Positions 1 to 10,043 of a DNA stretch of 64,000 nucleotides are shown here, piece after piece. The stretch lies in contig NZ_RBWV01000011.1 of the NCBI RefSeq assembly GCF_003634695.1, positions 490,630 through 554,629 of the forward strand, in the 5' to 3' direction. Origin of the DNA: Motilibacter peucedani (GTDB lineage: Bacteria > Actinomycetota > Actinomycetes > Motilibacterales > Motilibacteraceae). Position 1 is the stretch's first letter, and every line of letters begins with the position of its first letter. A model generated the notes under the pieces. That model saw only the letters and a list, made by a program, of their open reading frames with translations. It did not search any database and had not been told where the DNA came from. Made by a program: the position numbers and the translations under genes.

Positions 1-2083
1 GCACCGCAGCATCGACGTCCTCGGCGAAGGCCGTCGTCGTCAGCTCGACGGGACCGGAGTACCCGTCGCCGTTGGACGTCGTGAAGACCACTGCCTTCCA
101 CGTGCCCGCTACCGGGTGGGGCACGTCGACGTAGCCGTAGTCGTCGTTGCCCTGCGGCAGCGAGTGCGCGGCGAAGGTGCCGTCGGGCTCCAACAGCGTG
201 ACGAAGACGCTGCCGAGCACGCTGGCGCCCGGGTAGGCGATCTCCGCCGACAGCCGCTGGGCGCCGGTTGGCACGGTGAAGGTCGCCGTCGCATAGGGCC
301 GCGGAGCGCCTGTCGCGTCGAGGAAGGCGGGCGCCGACTCCGACGCGTCGAGCGCGACGCTCTGCGTCTGCGGCGTCCCGACGACCGCGCCGGCCGAACG
401 GACGCGAGCGCGCAGCGTACGCGTGGAGCTCGACACGTTGGTCACCGTGACCGACACGTGCGCTGCGGTGCCGGACTCGGCCTCCACGGAGACCTGCGTC
501 GGCGAGACGACCAGGTCGGTGCTCGCCGAGGCGGCCGTCGAGCCAGGCAGGGCCCGGGCGGCGCGGACCGCGCGCAGGGTGTCGAGCAACCCGGCGCCCT
601 GCTCGTCGGCGGGCAGGCCGAGGTCGTCGGCGGTGCTGGTGAGCACCTGGCGCACCTGCGCCGGAGTCGGGCTCGCTCCCCCGTGCGAGTCGCGGAACGC
701 CTGCACGACCAGCGCCGCCGCTCCTGCAGTCAGCGGTGCCGACTCGCTGGTGCCGCCGAACAGCTGCAGGTTCGAGGGACGCCCCTCGAGGTCGGTGCAG
801 TCGGCGTAGAGCTCGGGGTCGGCGGTGCACGCCGACCAGCCGAGGTCGCCGGGCGCCACGAGGTCGATGGTCCGCCCGGACTGCGTGATGCCCGAGGAGC
901 TGAGCCCGGAGATGCCGTTGCTGCGGTACTTCCCGTTGGACAGCGGGAAGCCGTGGTAGCCGAGCTGCGAGTAGGTGCGGAACTGGGTGGTGGCGCCGAC
1001 GGCGATGACGCCCGGCGAGCTGCTGGGCGAGCCGATGGTGTTGGCCGAGCCCGAGTCGCCGGTGCTCGCGACGACCGTGACACCGGCGGCCACGAGCTGC
1101 TCGTTGAACAGCGCCGTCGGGTCGTCACCGGTGTCGGGGAACTGGTTGCTGCCGAAGGACTCGCTGACGATGTCGACGTGGTCGACGGTCACCGCGTAGT
1201 CCAGCGCCGCGAGGATCGCCGAGCTGAAGGCGTAGCCGTTGGCGGGGAAGACCTTCAGCCCCACGAGCTGCGCGTCGGGCGCGACGCCGCGCACGCGGAT
1301 CGTGCACTTGGCGGGCAGCGGGTGGGCCGCGCTCGCGAAGCGGGAGAGGTCGTAGGTGCGACGGCCCTGGGCAGCGATGGACGACGCGTCGCCGAACGCC
1401 TCCCCGCCCGACGTCGGAGCCGACAGTCCCTCGCCGCTGAAGTCCTGGTAGTCGACGAAGACCGGGCGGCCGTCGGGCCGCACGAACTCGGGGTTCGCGA
1501 CGTCGAGACCCTCGGCGAGGAAGGCGACCTTGACACCCTTGCCCGTCGCCGTCGCTGCGGCTGAAGGCGTTGTCCCGTCGGCGAAAGCGGTGTGGGTCAG
1601 CTGCAGCGCCTCCGGCTCCAGGCCCGGCTTGGACGGGTTCGCAGGGCACGCCCGGCCAGAGACCGGCCCCGGCACGGCGGGCGACGCGGCGGGTGTCTCC
1701 TGCGTCGAGCGCGCGGGCGCGGCGACGAGGCGGTCGGGCACGACCGCGGCGACGCCCGGGTCGGCGGCCAGCCGGGCCGCCTCCTCGCCGCTGACACGGG
1801 CGGCGAACGCGTTCGCGACGTGCAGCTGGCGCACCTGCGTGGCACCGGCGCGGGTAGCCGCGTCGACGAGCGTGCGCTGGTCAGCAGTGGTACGCGCGAC
1901 GCGCGGTGCGAGCGACGCACCCGACGCAGGCAGCTCGGCGTGCTGGTCCCTGAGCACCACGACGACGTTGCGCGAGGCCTCGGAGGCCGCCGGAGCGATG
2001 GGACCGGCTGACGCCGGGGCGGCGGGCAGGGCGGCGGCGAACAGGCTGATGCAGGCAGCGGCCAGCAGGGGACGGCAGGGCAT
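1..2083 (-). CDS. Secreted subtilisin-fold (S8/S53-like) serine peptidase, partial
   Basis: The gene runs off the left edge; about 694 codons are visible. The ATG at 2083 follows AGAGG and begins a Sec signal peptide that probably ends after Ala25 (PASA). An inhibitor I9-like propeptide occupies about residues 37-120. The catalytic domain ends with the nucleophile motif GTSESAP (Ser445). The usual subtilisin Asp motif is replaced by FLAEGLD near 187-193, and no HGTHVAG motif is present. Instead the protein has GGEAFGD, giving Glu227 and Asp231 four residues apart, and STGDSG with Asp342. This Glu/Asp/Asp/Ser set is the arrangement known from sedolisins (MEROPS S53). After about 470 there is a beta-rich region resembling pre-peptidase or P/fibronectin-type domains. 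It is probably an extracellular protease. Databases would likely name it S8 family. The C-terminus is missing. Confidence 0.88.
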   Translation of the reverse strand, partial: MPCRPLLAAACISLFAAALPAAPASAGPIAPAASEASRNVVVVLRDQHAELPASGASLAPRVARTTADQRTLVDAATRAGATQVRQLHVANAFAARVSGEEAARLAADPGVAAVVPDRLVAAPARSTQETPAASPAVPGPVSGRACPANPSKPGLEPEALQLTHTAFADGTTPSAAATATGKGVKVAFLAEGLDVANPEFVRPDGRPVFVDYQDFSGEGLSAPTSGGEAFGDASSIAAQGRRTYDLSRFASAAHPLPAKCTIRVRGVAPDAQLVGLKVFPANGYAFSSAILAALDYAVTVDHVDIVSESFGSNQFPDTGDDPTALFNEQLVAAGVTVVASTGDSGSANTIGSPSSSPGVIAVGATTQFRTYSQLGYHGFPLSNGKYRSNGISGLSSSGITQSGRTIDLVAPGDLGWSACTADPELYADCTDLEGRPSNLQLFGGTSESAPLTAGAAALVVQAFRDSHGGASPTPAQVRQVLTSTADDLGLPADEQGAGLLDTLRAVRAARALPGSTAASASTDLVVSPTQVSVEAESGTAAHVSVTVTNVSSSTRTLRARVRSAGAVVGTPQTQSVALDASESAPAFLDATGAPRPYATATFTVPTGAQRLSAEIAYPGASVLGSVFVTLLEPDGTFAAHSLPQGNDDYGYVDVPHPVAGTWKAVVFTTSNGDGYSGPVELTTTAFAEDVDAAV

Positions 2084-2153
2084 GAGCGTGGGCCTCTCGA
2101 GGGTGGGTCGACGGTGCACGCTGGCCGGGGCAGCAACTGGCCGGGCCGTCGCA

Positions 2154-2172
2154 TGTTCGAGGACATCGAACA
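2154..2172. promoter_or_regulatory. Perfect 7-bp-arm palindrome upstream of the protease gene
   Basis: TGTTCGA and TCGAACA are separated by GGACA, about 70 bp upstream of the protease start, in the 150-bp gap between it and the HTH_42 gene. This is the size and symmetry of a dimeric repressor operator. The half-sites are in the opposite order to the actinobacterial LexA box (TCGAAC-N4-GTTCGA), so I do not call it an SOS box. The binding protein is unknown. Confidence 0.35.
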
Positions 2173-2233
2173 CCAGTTCCGGCGCCGATGCGCCCCGAAT
2201 GGCCCAATTCTGTCACGGTCGGTGGACCCGAGG

Positions 2234-3316
2234 TCACCGCACGGCGTGCTGCACGTGCACGTCTGCGCCCGGCGCCGCCATGGCGGCGAAGGCGTGAGCC
2301 TCGCGCTCCACGTCGTCGCGGACCCCCGGGCTCAGCCGGGCGAAGGAGGCGACCCGTACGCTGCACCGCGCTCCCGCGACCTCGCTGGTCCAGGTGCCCG
2401 CGACGCGGCCGTCGACCAGCACGGTGCGCGGGATGATGCCGTTGACCGTGAAGATGGCGCGGCGGTGCGACTCGTCGACGACGTGCGTGCGCTCCACGTG
2501 CGAGAGCAGCAGGTTGTCGAAGTCGGCGAGCAGGCGCACGGGTGCCTCGACCTCAGCGTCCGGCCGTGGCGCGTCGGGCAGGTCCCACAGCGTGCGCCCG
2601 TCGTCGGCCGGCAGCCGCACCAAGGCCGGGCCGAGCCGGTCGAAGACCTCGCGAAGACGGGTGAGCCCCGACCACGCCTGCGCGTCGGCCACCGTCGCCG
2701 GGCCGAAGGCCGCGAGGTAGCGCAGCACCAGCCGGTCGGACGAGGGCCGCGGATCGAGAGGCGCGCCCAGCCACTTCTCGACGGTCGTGTGCCGTGCTGG
2801 GCCGGACCTGCCCCACAGCCCGCGCGGCGGCACCTGCGCCAGCGCGAGCCCGCACCGCGCGGCTCGGGACAGCCGCTCGGGGTCCTCGCCCGGCCAGCGG
2901 GCCGCGAGCGCCGCGCCGATCTCCGCGAACGTGCGCGGTGCCTCCTCGACCAGCGCCCGGGCCTGTGCCGCCAGCTCGACCAGGTCGACGTCGGCGCCGG
3001 GTCCCTGGCCGCCGCGCAGGGCGCGCTCGAGCACGGGCTGCACGAGCGGGCGCAGGAACCGCGCGTCCTCCGCCGTGACCAGGTGGATCGTGCCGCGCAT
3101 CAGCGCGATGCGCACGAGCGCCCGGCTCTCCAGCAGCTGCGAGGCCACCGCCGGGTCGAAGCCCTCGATGCGCGACCACAGGCCCGCGTAGTGCGCCTGC
3201 GGTGCCTGCGACTGCAGCCCGACGAGGGCCTCGACGACCTCAGGGACCGAGAGGCGCGAGCGCTCGAGCAGGAGCTGGCGGGCCAGCAGCGCCCGGTTCT
3301 GCGCTCGGGCGTCCAC
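2234..3316 (-). CDS. Winged-helix DNA-binding domain protein (HTH_42 family)
   Basis: 360 residues. It matches the HTH_42 (PF06224) superfamily from end to end, including LQSQ at 34-37, a RGTIHLV segment and a C-terminal segment with VDGRVAGTW. The superfamily includes the DNA glycosylase AlkZ/YcaQ, but most actinobacterial members have no demonstrated function. The GTG at 3316 was chosen because the reading frame upstream lies wholly inside purL and no other start is available near the gap. A weak GAGG precedes it. It follows purL by 46 bp on the same strand, so it may be read from the purSQL promoter. A repair role is only a possibility from family membership. Confidence 0.82.
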   Translation of the reverse strand: MDARAQNRALLARQLLLERSRLSVPEVVEALVGLQSQAPQAHYAGLWSRIEGFDPAVASQLLESRALVRIALMRGTIHLVTAEDARFLRPLVQPVLERALRGGQGPGADVDLVELAAQARALVEEAPRTFAEIGAALAARWPGEDPERLSRAARCGLALAQVPPRGLWGRSGPARHTTVEKWLGAPLDPRPSSDRLVLRYLAAFGPATVADAQAWSGLTRLREVFDRLGPALVRLPADDGRTLWDLPDAPRPDAEVEAPVRLLADFDNLLLSHVERTHVVDESHRRAIFTVNGIIPRTVLVDGRVAGTWTSEVAGARCSVRVASFARLSPGVRDDVEREAHAFAAMAAPGADVHVQHAVR

Positions 3317-3362
3317 CGGGTGCCGCCGCCTCGTCAGCCCGCGCCGTCGGACCCGCGCGCCG

Positions 3363-5678
3363 TCAGACCTGCGCGGTGGCGTCGACCACCTCGGCCTCGA
3401 ACAACGCAGGCAGCGTCGCGGTGTGCACGCGCCGCAGCTCCTCGACCGGCACCGAGAACAGCCCCTGCACGTCGAGGGTGTCGCCGTCGACCACGCCGAT
3501 GCGCACGTGCGGCTGGCGACGCGCGATGCACATGTCCTGGAAGCGGACCTCCTCGGTCCGCGGCACCGAGACCACGGCGCGGGCGACCGACTCGGAGAAC
3601 AGCGCCACGAACGGCTCGACGCCCTCGGGCAGGTAGATGCGCGCACCCGACCCGCCGCGCAGGCACATCTCGACCACCCCGATGGCGAGCCCGCCGTCGG
3701 ACAGGTCGTGCGCGGCGTCGAGGAGCCCGTCGCGCGAGGCGTTGAGCAGCACCTCGCCGAGCTTGCGCTCGGCGGCCAGGTCGACCTTCGGCGGCAGCCC
3801 GCCGAGGTGGCCGTGGAGCGCCGACGCCCACTCCGAGCCACCGAGCTCGTCGCGCGTCTCGCCGAGCAGGTAGAGCACGTTGCCGGTCTGCGACGCGTCG
3901 ACCGCCATCGGCGTACGGCGTGCGACGTCGTCGAGGACGCCGAGCACACCGACGACCGGCGTCGGCAGGATCGCGACGTCGCCGGTCTGGTTGTAGAAGC
4001 TGACGTTCCCGCCGGTCACGGGCACGCCGAGCTCGAGGCACGCGTCGGCGAGGCCGCGCACCGCCTCGGAGAACTGCCACATCACCGCGGGGTCCTCGGG
4101 CGAGCCGAAGTTGAGGCAGTTGGTGACGGCCAGCGGCTTGGCGCCGACGGTGGCCACGTTGCGGTAGGCCTCGGAGAGTGCGAGCTGGGCGCCGGCGTAG
4201 GGGTCGAGCCGGGCGTAGCGGCCGTTGCCGTCGGTGGCGAGCGCGATGCCGAGCCCGGTCTCCTCGTCGACGCGCAGGACGCCGGAGTCTTCCGGCTGGG
4301 CGAGCACCGTGCCGCCCAGGACGTAGCGGTCGTACTGGTCGGTGACCCAGGTCTTGCTCGCCGTGTTGGGCGAGCCGAGCAGCGCGAGCAGGTCGGCGCG
4401 CAGCTCCTCGCCGGTCGACGGGCGGGCCAGCGACCCGGGGCCGGCGGCCTGGAGCGCGTCCTGGTCGGCCGGCCGGGCGATCGGGCGGTCGTAGACCGGA
4501 CCCTCGTGGGCGACCGTGCGCGGCGGCACGTCGACGATGCGCTCGCCGTGCCAGTCGATCTGGAGCCGGCCGGTGCCGGTGACCGAGCCGATGACCGTCG
4601 CGGGCACGTCCCACTTGGCGCAGACGGCCAGGAACTGCTCGACCTTGGCCGGCTCCACGCAGGCCATCATGCGCTCCTGCGACTCGCTCATGAGGATCTC
4701 CTCAGGGGCGAGCGAGGGGTCGCGCAGCGGCACGAGGTCGAGGTCGACGTGCATGCCGCCGTCACCGGCCGAGGCGAGCTCGGAGGTCGCGCAGGAGATG
4801 CCGGCGCCGCCGAGGTCCTGGATGCCCACGACGAGGTCGGCCGCGTAGAGCTCGAGCGAGCACTCGATGAGCAGCTTCTCCATGAAGGGGTCGCCCACCT
4901 GGACGGCCGGGCGCTTGGTCGGCCCGGTCGACTCGAAGGTCTCCGAGGCGAGCACGGAGACGCCGCCGATGCCGTCGCCGCCCGTGCGGGCGCCGAACAG
5001 GACGACCAGGTTGCCCTCGCCAGAGGCGTGCGCGAGCTTGATGCCCGAGCCGTCGGGGCCGGGCTTGAGGACCCCGACGCAGAGGGCGTTGACGAGCGGG
5101 TTGCCGGCGTAGCTCGCGTCGAAGACGACCTCGCCGCCGACGTTGGGCAGGCCGAGGCAGTTGCCGTAGCCGCCGACACCGGCGACGACGCCCGGCAGCA
5201 CGCGCTTGGTGTCGTCGGCGTCGGCCGGGCCGAAGCGCAGCGGGTCCATGACGCCGATCGGGCGCGCGCCCATGGTCAGCACGTCGCGCACGATGCCGCC
5301 GACCCCGGTCGCCGCGCCCTGGTAGGGCTCGACGTAGCTCGGGTGGTTGTGCGACTCGACCTTGAAGACCGCGGCCCAGCCGCCGCCGATGTCGACGACG
5401 CCGGCGTTCTCGCCGACGCCGACGAGCAGCGCGTCGGTCTGCGGGGCCTTGTCGCCGAACTGGCGCAGGTGGACCTTCGAGGACTTGTAGGAGCAGTGCT
5501 CGCTCCACATGACGCTGTACATCGCGAGCTCGCTCGAGGTCGGCCGGCGGCCGAGGATCTCGCGGATGCGGGCGTACTCGTCGTCCTTCAGCCCGAGCTC
5601 GCGGTAGGGCTGCGGCGCGTCAGGGGTCCGCTCGGCCGCGCCGACGGTGTCCACGCGGGAGCCTGCGTCGACGCTCAT
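3363..5678 (-). CDS. purL: Phosphoribosylformylglycinamidine synthase, large subunit PurL
   Basis: 771 residues, the size of the small-type PurL that works with separate PurS and PurQ. It catalyses ATP-dependent amidation of FGAR to FGAM, the fourth step of IMP synthesis, in the cytoplasm. Visible family motifs include HCSYKSS at 61-67, ESHNHPS at 108-114 and the glycine-rich [12 protein letters not shown] that follows, plus an AIRS-like repeat in the second half. The start ATG (5678-5676) overlaps the purQ stop in the sequence ATGA, so the two are translationally coupled. It is the last pur gene of the purS-purQ-purL operon. Confidence 0.97.
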   Translation of the reverse strand: MSVDAGSRVDTVGAAERTPDAPQPYRELGLKDDEYARIREILGRRPTSSELAMYSVMWSEHCSYKSSKVHLRQFGDKAPQTDALLVGVGENAGVVDIGGGWAAVFKVESHNHPSYVEPYQGAATGVGGIVRDVLTMGARPIGVMDPLRFGPADADDTKRVLPGVVAGVGGYGNCLGLPNVGGEVVFDASYAGNPLVNALCVGVLKPGPDGSGIKLAHASGEGNLVVLFGARTGGDGIGGVSVLASETFESTGPTKRPAVQVGDPFMEKLLIECSLELYAADLVVGIQDLGGAGISCATSELASAGDGGMHVDLDLVPLRDPSLAPEEILMSESQERMMACVEPAKVEQFLAVCAKWDVPATVIGSVTGTGRLQIDWHGERIVDVPPRTVAHEGPVYDRPIARPADQDALQAAGPGSLARPSTGEELRADLLALLGSPNTASKTWVTDQYDRYVLGGTVLAQPEDSGVLRVDEETGLGIALATDGNGRYARLDPYAGAQLALSEAYRNVATVGAKPLAVTNCLNFGSPEDPAVMWQFSEAVRGLADACLELGVPVTGGNVSFYNQTGDVAILPTPVVGVLGVLDDVARRTPMAVDASQTGNVLYLLGETRDELGGSEWASALHGHLGGLPPKVDLAAERKLGEVLLNASRDGLLDAAHDLSDGGLAIGVVEMCLRGGSGARIYLPEGVEPFVALFSESVARAVVSVPRTEEVRFQDMCIARRQPHVRIGVVDGDTLDVQGLFSVPVEELRRVHTATLPALFEAEVVDATAQV

Positions 5679-6346
5679 GCGGCCACCAGCGAGGTGAGGA
5701 CCGAGGTGAAGAACGGCAGCCCGTCGGTCGAGGGCCCGGTCAGCGTCTCGACGGCGTGCTCGGGGTGGGGCATGAGCCCCACGACGCGGCCGTCGGCCGA
5801 GGCGATGCCGGCGATGTCGCGGTAGGACCCGTTGGGGTTGTCGCCGAGGTAGCGCGCGACGACGCGGCCCTCGCCCTCGAGCTCGTCGAGGACGGCGTCG
5901 GAGGCGACGAAGCCGCCCTCGCCGTTCTTCAGCGGCACGACGATCTCCTGGCCGTCGGAGTAGCCGGCCGTCCACGCCGTGGCGCTCGACTCGATGCGCA
6001 GCCGCTGGTCCTTGCAGACGAAGCGGCGCACGTCGTTGCGGATCAGCGCACCGGGGAGCAGGTGCGCCTCGCACAGGATCTGGAAGCCGTTGCAGATGCC
6101 GAGCACCGGCAGCCCCTGGCCCGCGGCGCGCACGACCTCGCCCATGACCGGCGCGAAGCGGGCGATGGCACCGCAGCGCAGGTAGTCGCCGTAGGAGAAG
6201 CCGCCGGGGAGGACGACCGCGTCGACGCCGCGCAGGTCGGCGTCGCCGTGCCAAAGCGCCACCGGCTCGGCCCCGGCGACGCGGACCGCGCGACGGGCGT
6301 CGCCGTCGTCGAGCGAGCCGGGGAAGGTGACGACCCCGATCCTCAC
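5675..6346 (-). CDS. purQ: FGAM synthase glutaminase subunit PurQ
   Basis: 223 residues. This class I glutamine amidotransferase releases ammonia for PurL. The catalytic triad is visible as Cys85 in GICNGFQ, and His194 and Glu196 in MPHPEH. The [15 protein letters not shown] segment is typical of PurQ. The GTG at 6346 was chosen because it overlaps the purS stop (GTGA), it lies directly before [10 protein letters not shown], and everything upstream in frame is antisense or purS shadow. It sits between purS and purL with stop/start overlaps on both sides, as expected for subunits made in fixed ratio. Confidence 0.97.
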   Translation of the reverse strand: MRIGVVTFPGSLDDGDARRAVRVAGAEPVALWHGDADLRGVDAVVLPGGFSYGDYLRCGAIARFAPVMGEVVRAAGQGLPVLGICNGFQILCEAHLLPGALIRNDVRRFVCKDQRLRIESSATAWTAGYSDGQEIVVPLKNGEGGFVASDAVLDELEGEGRVVARYLGDNPNGSYRDIAGIASADGRVVGLMPHPEHAVETLTGPSTDGLPFFTSVLTSLVAA

Positions 6347-6600
6347 GCCGTGGCCTCCGCGTCGGTGTGCACGACGTAGTCCTCGATGACCGGGTTGGAC
6401 AGCAGGGTCCGCGCGGCCTCGTCGACGGCGGCGAGCCGCTCGGCGGTCAGCTCGCCGTCGAGCTCGAGCTCGAACCGCTTGCCCTGCCGCACGGAGGTCA
6501 CCCCCGAGAAGCCCAGGCGGGGCAGCGCACCCGCGATGGCGGACCCCTGCGGGTCGAGGATCTCTGGCTTCAGCATGACGTCGACGACGACGCGAGGCAC
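6343..6600 (-). CDS. purS: FGAM synthase subunit PurS
   Basis: 85 residues, the normal length of PurS. PurS is a small subunit that bridges PurQ and PurL and supports ammonia channelling. The N-terminal [19 protein letters not shown] is characteristic. It is the first gene of the operon. The 98-bp gap to the divergent membrane-protein gene should hold the operon promoter, although no clear -35/-10 pair could be picked. Its TGA overlaps the purQ GTG. Confidence 0.96.
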   Translation of the reverse strand: MPRVVVDVMLKPEILDPQGSAIAGALPRLGFSGVTSVRQGKRFELELDGELTAERLAAVDEAARTLLSNPVIEDYVVHTDAEATA

Positions 6601-6698
6601 GGTCGCTCCAGCGGTCGGGGGTGGTCGGCGCGGCCATCCTACCGAGCGCCTCGGACCCGGGCGTGGCGCGAACGCCGCCGGGGGCGCACAGTGGTGCC

Positions 6699-8084
6699 GT
6701 GGAGCTGCTGGACTCGCGCGTGGAGCTGGTCGACTCGCGCGCCGACGTGCTGCCGGCGGGGCACGACCTGCTCGACTCCGAGCCGCCGCCGCTCTCCGGC
6801 ACCGACACCTTCACCGACTACGTCGACGCGCACGGCACCGAGCTCGTACGCCTCGCCTCCGCCGTCCTCCCCGACCCCTCGCGCGCGGTACGGCTGGTCG
6901 TCGCCGCGCTGGCCGCGGCGCACCGCGACTGGGCCGAGCTGACCGACGGCGGCCGCGACCCGCACGTCGCCGTGGTGCGCGAGCTGTGCCGCCGGCTGCC
7001 CAGCGAGGACGAGCTCGACTGGACGACGCGGCCGCACCCCCGCAGCGGCCCGCTGCGCGACGCGCTGTGGCGGATGATGCCGCGCGACCGGCTCGCCGGC
7101 GCGCTCGCGCTGGTGCTGCGGCTCGACGAGCACGAGGTCGCGGTCGCGATGCGTACGCGGTGGCTCGACGCCGTCGCCCCGATCGCCCGCGCCCGCGCGC
7201 GCGGACCGGAGCTGCTCGAGGCGGCGGGCGTCGACCTGGGGTTCGAGGAGGTGCTCGACCGGCTGGCGGACGAGGTGGCGCCCGTGCCGGACCTCGCGAC
7301 GCGCGCCCTGCGGGCTGCCCGGGTGCACAGCGCGGTGGCGGTCGGCGGCGCGGTGCTCGCGGTGGCCGCGCTGGTCGGCGGCGCCGTGGGCGCCTCGGCC
7401 GCGGGCTTCGGCTCCTCGCCGGCTCCGGCCGCGGCGCCGTCGTCGACGGCGGTGCCGCTGTGGCTGCAGTACGCCCGGAGCCTGCAGGAGAGGTGCCCCG
7501 AGCCGGCCGCCGTCGGTCGCGACCGGCGCTACGGCGGCACGCCCCTGCGCCCGGCGCTCATGCTCGCGCCCGAGGACCTCGGGCAGGGCTGGCTGCACGA
7601 GCGCCCGCCCACCCGCCTGGAGCTGCCCGTCGCGCTGGTGCCCGGCCACTACCCGATCGCGCCGGCCAACCAGAGCGCGGCCGAGAGCGAGGAGCTGCGG
7701 CTCGGGCCGCCCTCGACCGGCATCTCCGTCTCGCAGGTCGTCCTGCGCTACGGCCCCGGGTCGACCACCGACGCGGTCGAGACCGCGGTCGCGCTCCTGG
7801 AGTGCCGCGACCCCGCCCACGAGGTGCTGCCGGTCGCGCGGGTGACCGGGTCGCGCTGGCAGGGCGTGGGCTACCACCACCTGCCCCGGCCGGGCGCCGA
7901 GGCGACGGACGGGTCGGGCGCACCGAGCGAGACCTACGAGCTGCTGGTGCGGGTCGGCGACCGGCTCAGCCTCACCCAGCTGGTCGGGCCGCCCGGCCGG
8001 GCGCTCGACAGCGACCTGCTGACGCGGGTGATGGGCATCGTCGCCACCCGGCTGTCTGGCCGGGTGCCGCGGCCGCTGCGCTGA
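6699..8084 (+). CDS. Membrane protein with a degenerate ECF sigma-like N-terminal region
   Basis: 461 residues from GTG 6699. Residues 36-80 ([16 protein letters not shown], then a helix ending near HRDW) resemble sigma region 2 of SigE-type ECF factors. Residues 118-155 ([13 protein letters not shown], then [13 protein letters not shown]) resemble region 4, but the helix-turn-helix is weak. One transmembrane helix follows at about 209-232, then an extracytoplasmic domain of about 230 residues with no family I recognise. I infer a signalling or anti-sigma-like membrane protein that arose from a sigma factor. The alternative start at GTG 6621 would add 26 residues of poor composition. It diverges from purS and ends 7 bp from galE in convergent orientation. 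Confidence 0.72.
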   Translation: MELLDSRVELVDSRADVLPAGHDLLDSEPPPLSGTDTFTDYVDAHGTELVRLASAVLPDPSRAVRLVVAALAAAHRDWAELTDGGRDPHVAVVRELCRRLPSEDELDWTTRPHPRSGPLRDALWRMMPRDRLAGALALVLRLDEHEVAVAMRTRWLDAVAPIARARARGPELLEAAGVDLGFEEVLDRLADEVAPVPDLATRALRAARVHSAVAVGGAVLAVAALVGGAVGASAAGFGSSPAPAAAPSSTAVPLWLQYARSLQERCPEPAAVGRDRRYGGTPLRPALMLAPEDLGQGWLHERPPTRLELPVALVPGHYPIAPANQSAAESEELRLGPPSTGISVSQVVLRYGPGSTTDAVETAVALLECRDPAHEVLPVARVTGSRWQGVGYHHLPRPGAEATDGSGAPSETYELLVRVGDRLSLTQLVGPPGRALDSDLLTRVMGIVATRLSGRVPRPLR

Positions 8085-8091
8085 GGCCCGG

Positions 8092-9054
8092 TCAGCGGCC
8101 CTGCCACGCCTCCCACGCGCTGGCTACCATGTCGCGCAGGTCCCGCTTGGCCGTCCAGCCGAGCTCGCGCTCGGCCTTGGCCGCGACGGCCACGACCTTC
8201 GAGGGGTCGCCGCCACGGCGGCCGACCACGTCGTAGTCGAACTCGATGCCGGTGACCTCGCGGACCGTCGCCAGCACCTCCTTGACCGTGGAGCCCTCCC
8301 CGCGGCCGATGTTGAAGGCGCCGCGCAGCGGGCCCTCGGTGAGCTTCTGGGCCGCCGCGACGTGGGCCTCGGCGAGGTCGGCGACGTGGATGTAGTCGCG
8401 GATGCAGGAGCCGTCGCGGGTGTCGTAGTCGTCGCCGAAGACCTTCGGCCTGCCCCCGGTGCTGATGGCCTCGAAGACGAGCGGCACCAGGTTGAACACG
8501 CCCCGGTCGCCCAGCTCGGGCGCCCCGGCGCCGGCGACGTTGAAGTAGCGCAGCGCGGCCCACCGCAGGTCGCTCGCCGCGCCCAGGTCGCGGATCATCC
8601 ACTCCGACACCAGCTTGGTCTCGCCGTAGGGGCTCACCGGCCGGGTCGGGGCGTCCTCGTCGACCTCGTCGGTCTCGGGCTCGCCGTAGACCGAGGAGCT
8701 GGAGGAGAACACCAGCTTGTCGACCCCCTCGGCGTCCATCGCCTCGAGCAGGCTGCGGGTGCCCTCGGAGTTCTCGCGCCAGTAGAGCAGCGGCTTCTCG
8801 ACCGACTCGCCGGCCGCCTTCTTGGCCGCGAGGTGCACGACGCCGGTCGCGGAGTGCTCGCGCAGCGCGGCGCGCACGGCGTCGGTGTCGAGGATGTTGG
8901 CCTGCACCAGCGGCACGTCCGGCGCGAGCCGAGCCGGCACACCGGTGGACAGGTCGTCGAGCACGACGGCGCGCAGCCCCGCATCGGCGAGGGCGCGCAC
9001 GATGTGGGCACCGATGTAGCCGGCACCGCCGGTGAGCAGCCAGGTCGAGGTCAT
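8092..9054 (-). CDS. galE: UDP-glucose 4-epimerase
   Basis: 320 residues, an extended short-chain dehydrogenase/reductase. It interconverts UDP-glucose and UDP-galactose using tightly bound NAD. The Rossmann motif TGGAGYIG lies at 8-15. The catalytic residues are Tyr143 and Lys147 in PYGETK, with the SSSSSVYG serine region at 117-124. The C-terminal FNIGRGEGSTVKEV segment is typical of GalE. The ATG at 9054 was preferred to the GTG three codons upstream because it begins MTSTWLLTGGAG directly. It probably supplies galactose for cell-wall glycans. It follows purC on the same strand, separated by a hairpin. Confidence 0.93.
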   Translation of the reverse strand: MTSTWLLTGGAGYIGAHIVRALADAGLRAVVLDDLSTGVPARLAPDVPLVQANILDTDAVRAALREHSATGVVHLAAKKAAGESVEKPLLYWRENSEGTRSLLEAMDAEGVDKLVFSSSSSVYGEPETDEVDEDAPTRPVSPYGETKLVSEWMIRDLGAASDLRWAALRYFNVAGAGAPELGDRGVFNLVPLVFEAISTGGRPKVFGDDYDTRDGSCIRDYIHVADLAEAHVAAAQKLTEGPLRGAFNIGRGEGSTVKEVLATVREVTGIEFDYDVVGRRGGDPSKVVAVAAKAERELGWTAKRDLRDMVASAWEAWQGR

Positions 9055-9073
9055 GGGCGCCACTGTAGCGCCT

Positions 9074-9099
9074 TGATCGCTTCCGTAAGGGAACGATCA
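9074..9099. terminator. Hairpin between purC and galE
   Basis: TGATCG (9074-9079) pairs with CGATCA (9094-9099), and TTCC (9081-9084) pairs with GGAA (9090-9093), leaving a GTAAG loop and one bulged C. It lies in the 52-bp gap after the purC stop on the minus strand. There is no U-tract. It could end purC transcription, or it could be an operator for galE. Confidence 0.45.
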
Positions 9100-9106
9100 G
9101 AAGCGG

Positions 9107-10003
9107 TCACACGAACGGCCGACCCGTGATCCGCTCGTAGGCCTCGACGTAGCGCGCCCGCGTCCGTTCGACGATCTCGTCAGGCAGCGGGGGCGGCGGC
9201 TCCTCGGAGGCGCGGTCCCACCCGGAGGCGGGCGAGAGGAGCCAGTCGCGGACGTACTGCTTGTCGAAGGAGGGCTGCGACGAGCCGGGCCGCCACGAGT
9301 CGGCCGGCCAGAAGCGCGAGGAGTCCGGCGTCAGCACCTCGTCGGCCAGCACGACGGTGCCGTCGGCGCGCCGGCCGAACTCGAACTTGGTGTCCGCCAG
9401 GATGATCCCCCGCTCGCGCGCCACCTGCTCGCCGCGCGCGTAGAGCTCCAGGGTGAACCGGCGCAGCTCCTCCGCGAGCGGCGCGCCCACCGCCTCGACG
9501 GCCTGCGCGAAGCTGATGTTCTCGTCGTGGGCGCCCACCGCCGCCTTGGCGGCCGGGGTGAACAGCGGCTCCGGCAGGCGGTCGCCGTCGACTAGCCCGC
9601 CCGGCAGCGCGATGCCGCAGACCGAGCCCGTGGCCCGGTAGTCGAGCAGCCCCGAGCCGGTGAGGTAGCCGCGCGCGACGCACTCCACCAGGACCATGTC
9701 GAGCCGCTCGCACACCAGGGCGCGCCCGGCCCACTCGGCCGGGGCGCCTTCGGGCAGCTCGGTCGAGAGCACGTGGTGCGGCACGAGGTCGGCGAGCCGC
9801 TCGAACCACCACAGCGAGAGCTGGGTGAGCACGCGGCCCTTGTCTGGCACCGGCGTGCCCAGCACGAAGTCGAAGGCCGAGATGCGGTCGCTCGCCACGA
9901 GCACCAGGTCGCCACCGGCCGTCGCGTAGAGGTCGCGGACCTTGCCCGAGTGCAGCGGGACGAGGCCGGGCGGCGCGGGAGCCGGAGAGGGAGGCGTCGA
10001 CAC
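9107..10003 (-). CDS. purC: SAICAR synthase PurC
   Basis: 298 residues, normal for actinobacterial PurC. It joins CAIR and aspartate with ATP to give SAICAR, step seven of IMP synthesis. Family landmarks are HSGKVRDLY near the N-terminus, [21 protein letters not shown], and DTKFEFG followed by [12 protein letters not shown], the substrate- and metal-binding end of the fold. The start is GTG 10003, giving [12 protein letters not shown] before the conserved core. It is transcribed away from the divergent stress triad, with the promoters sharing a 184-bp gap. Confidence 0.96.
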   Translation of the reverse strand: MSTPPSPAPAPPGLVPLHSGKVRDLYATAGGDLVLVASDRISAFDFVLGTPVPDKGRVLTQLSLWWFERLADLVPHHVLSTELPEGAPAEWAGRALVCERLDMVLVECVARGYLTGSGLLDYRATGSVCGIALPGGLVDGDRLPEPLFTPAAKAAVGAHDENISFAQAVEAVGAPLAEELRRFTLELYARGEQVARERGIILADTKFEFGRRADGTVVLADEVLTPDSSRFWPADSWRPGSSQPSFDKQYVRDWLLSPASGWDRASEEPPPPLPDEIVERTRARYVEAYERITGRPFV

Positions 10004-10043
10004 GCCCGCATCCTCGCACGCAGGCGAAACCCCCCTGAAGGGC

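Noticed and set aside
2154..2172. LexA/SOS box
   Set aside because: The half-sites are in reverse order (GTTCGA first) and spaced by 5, not the actinobacterial TCGAAC-N4-GTTCGA.
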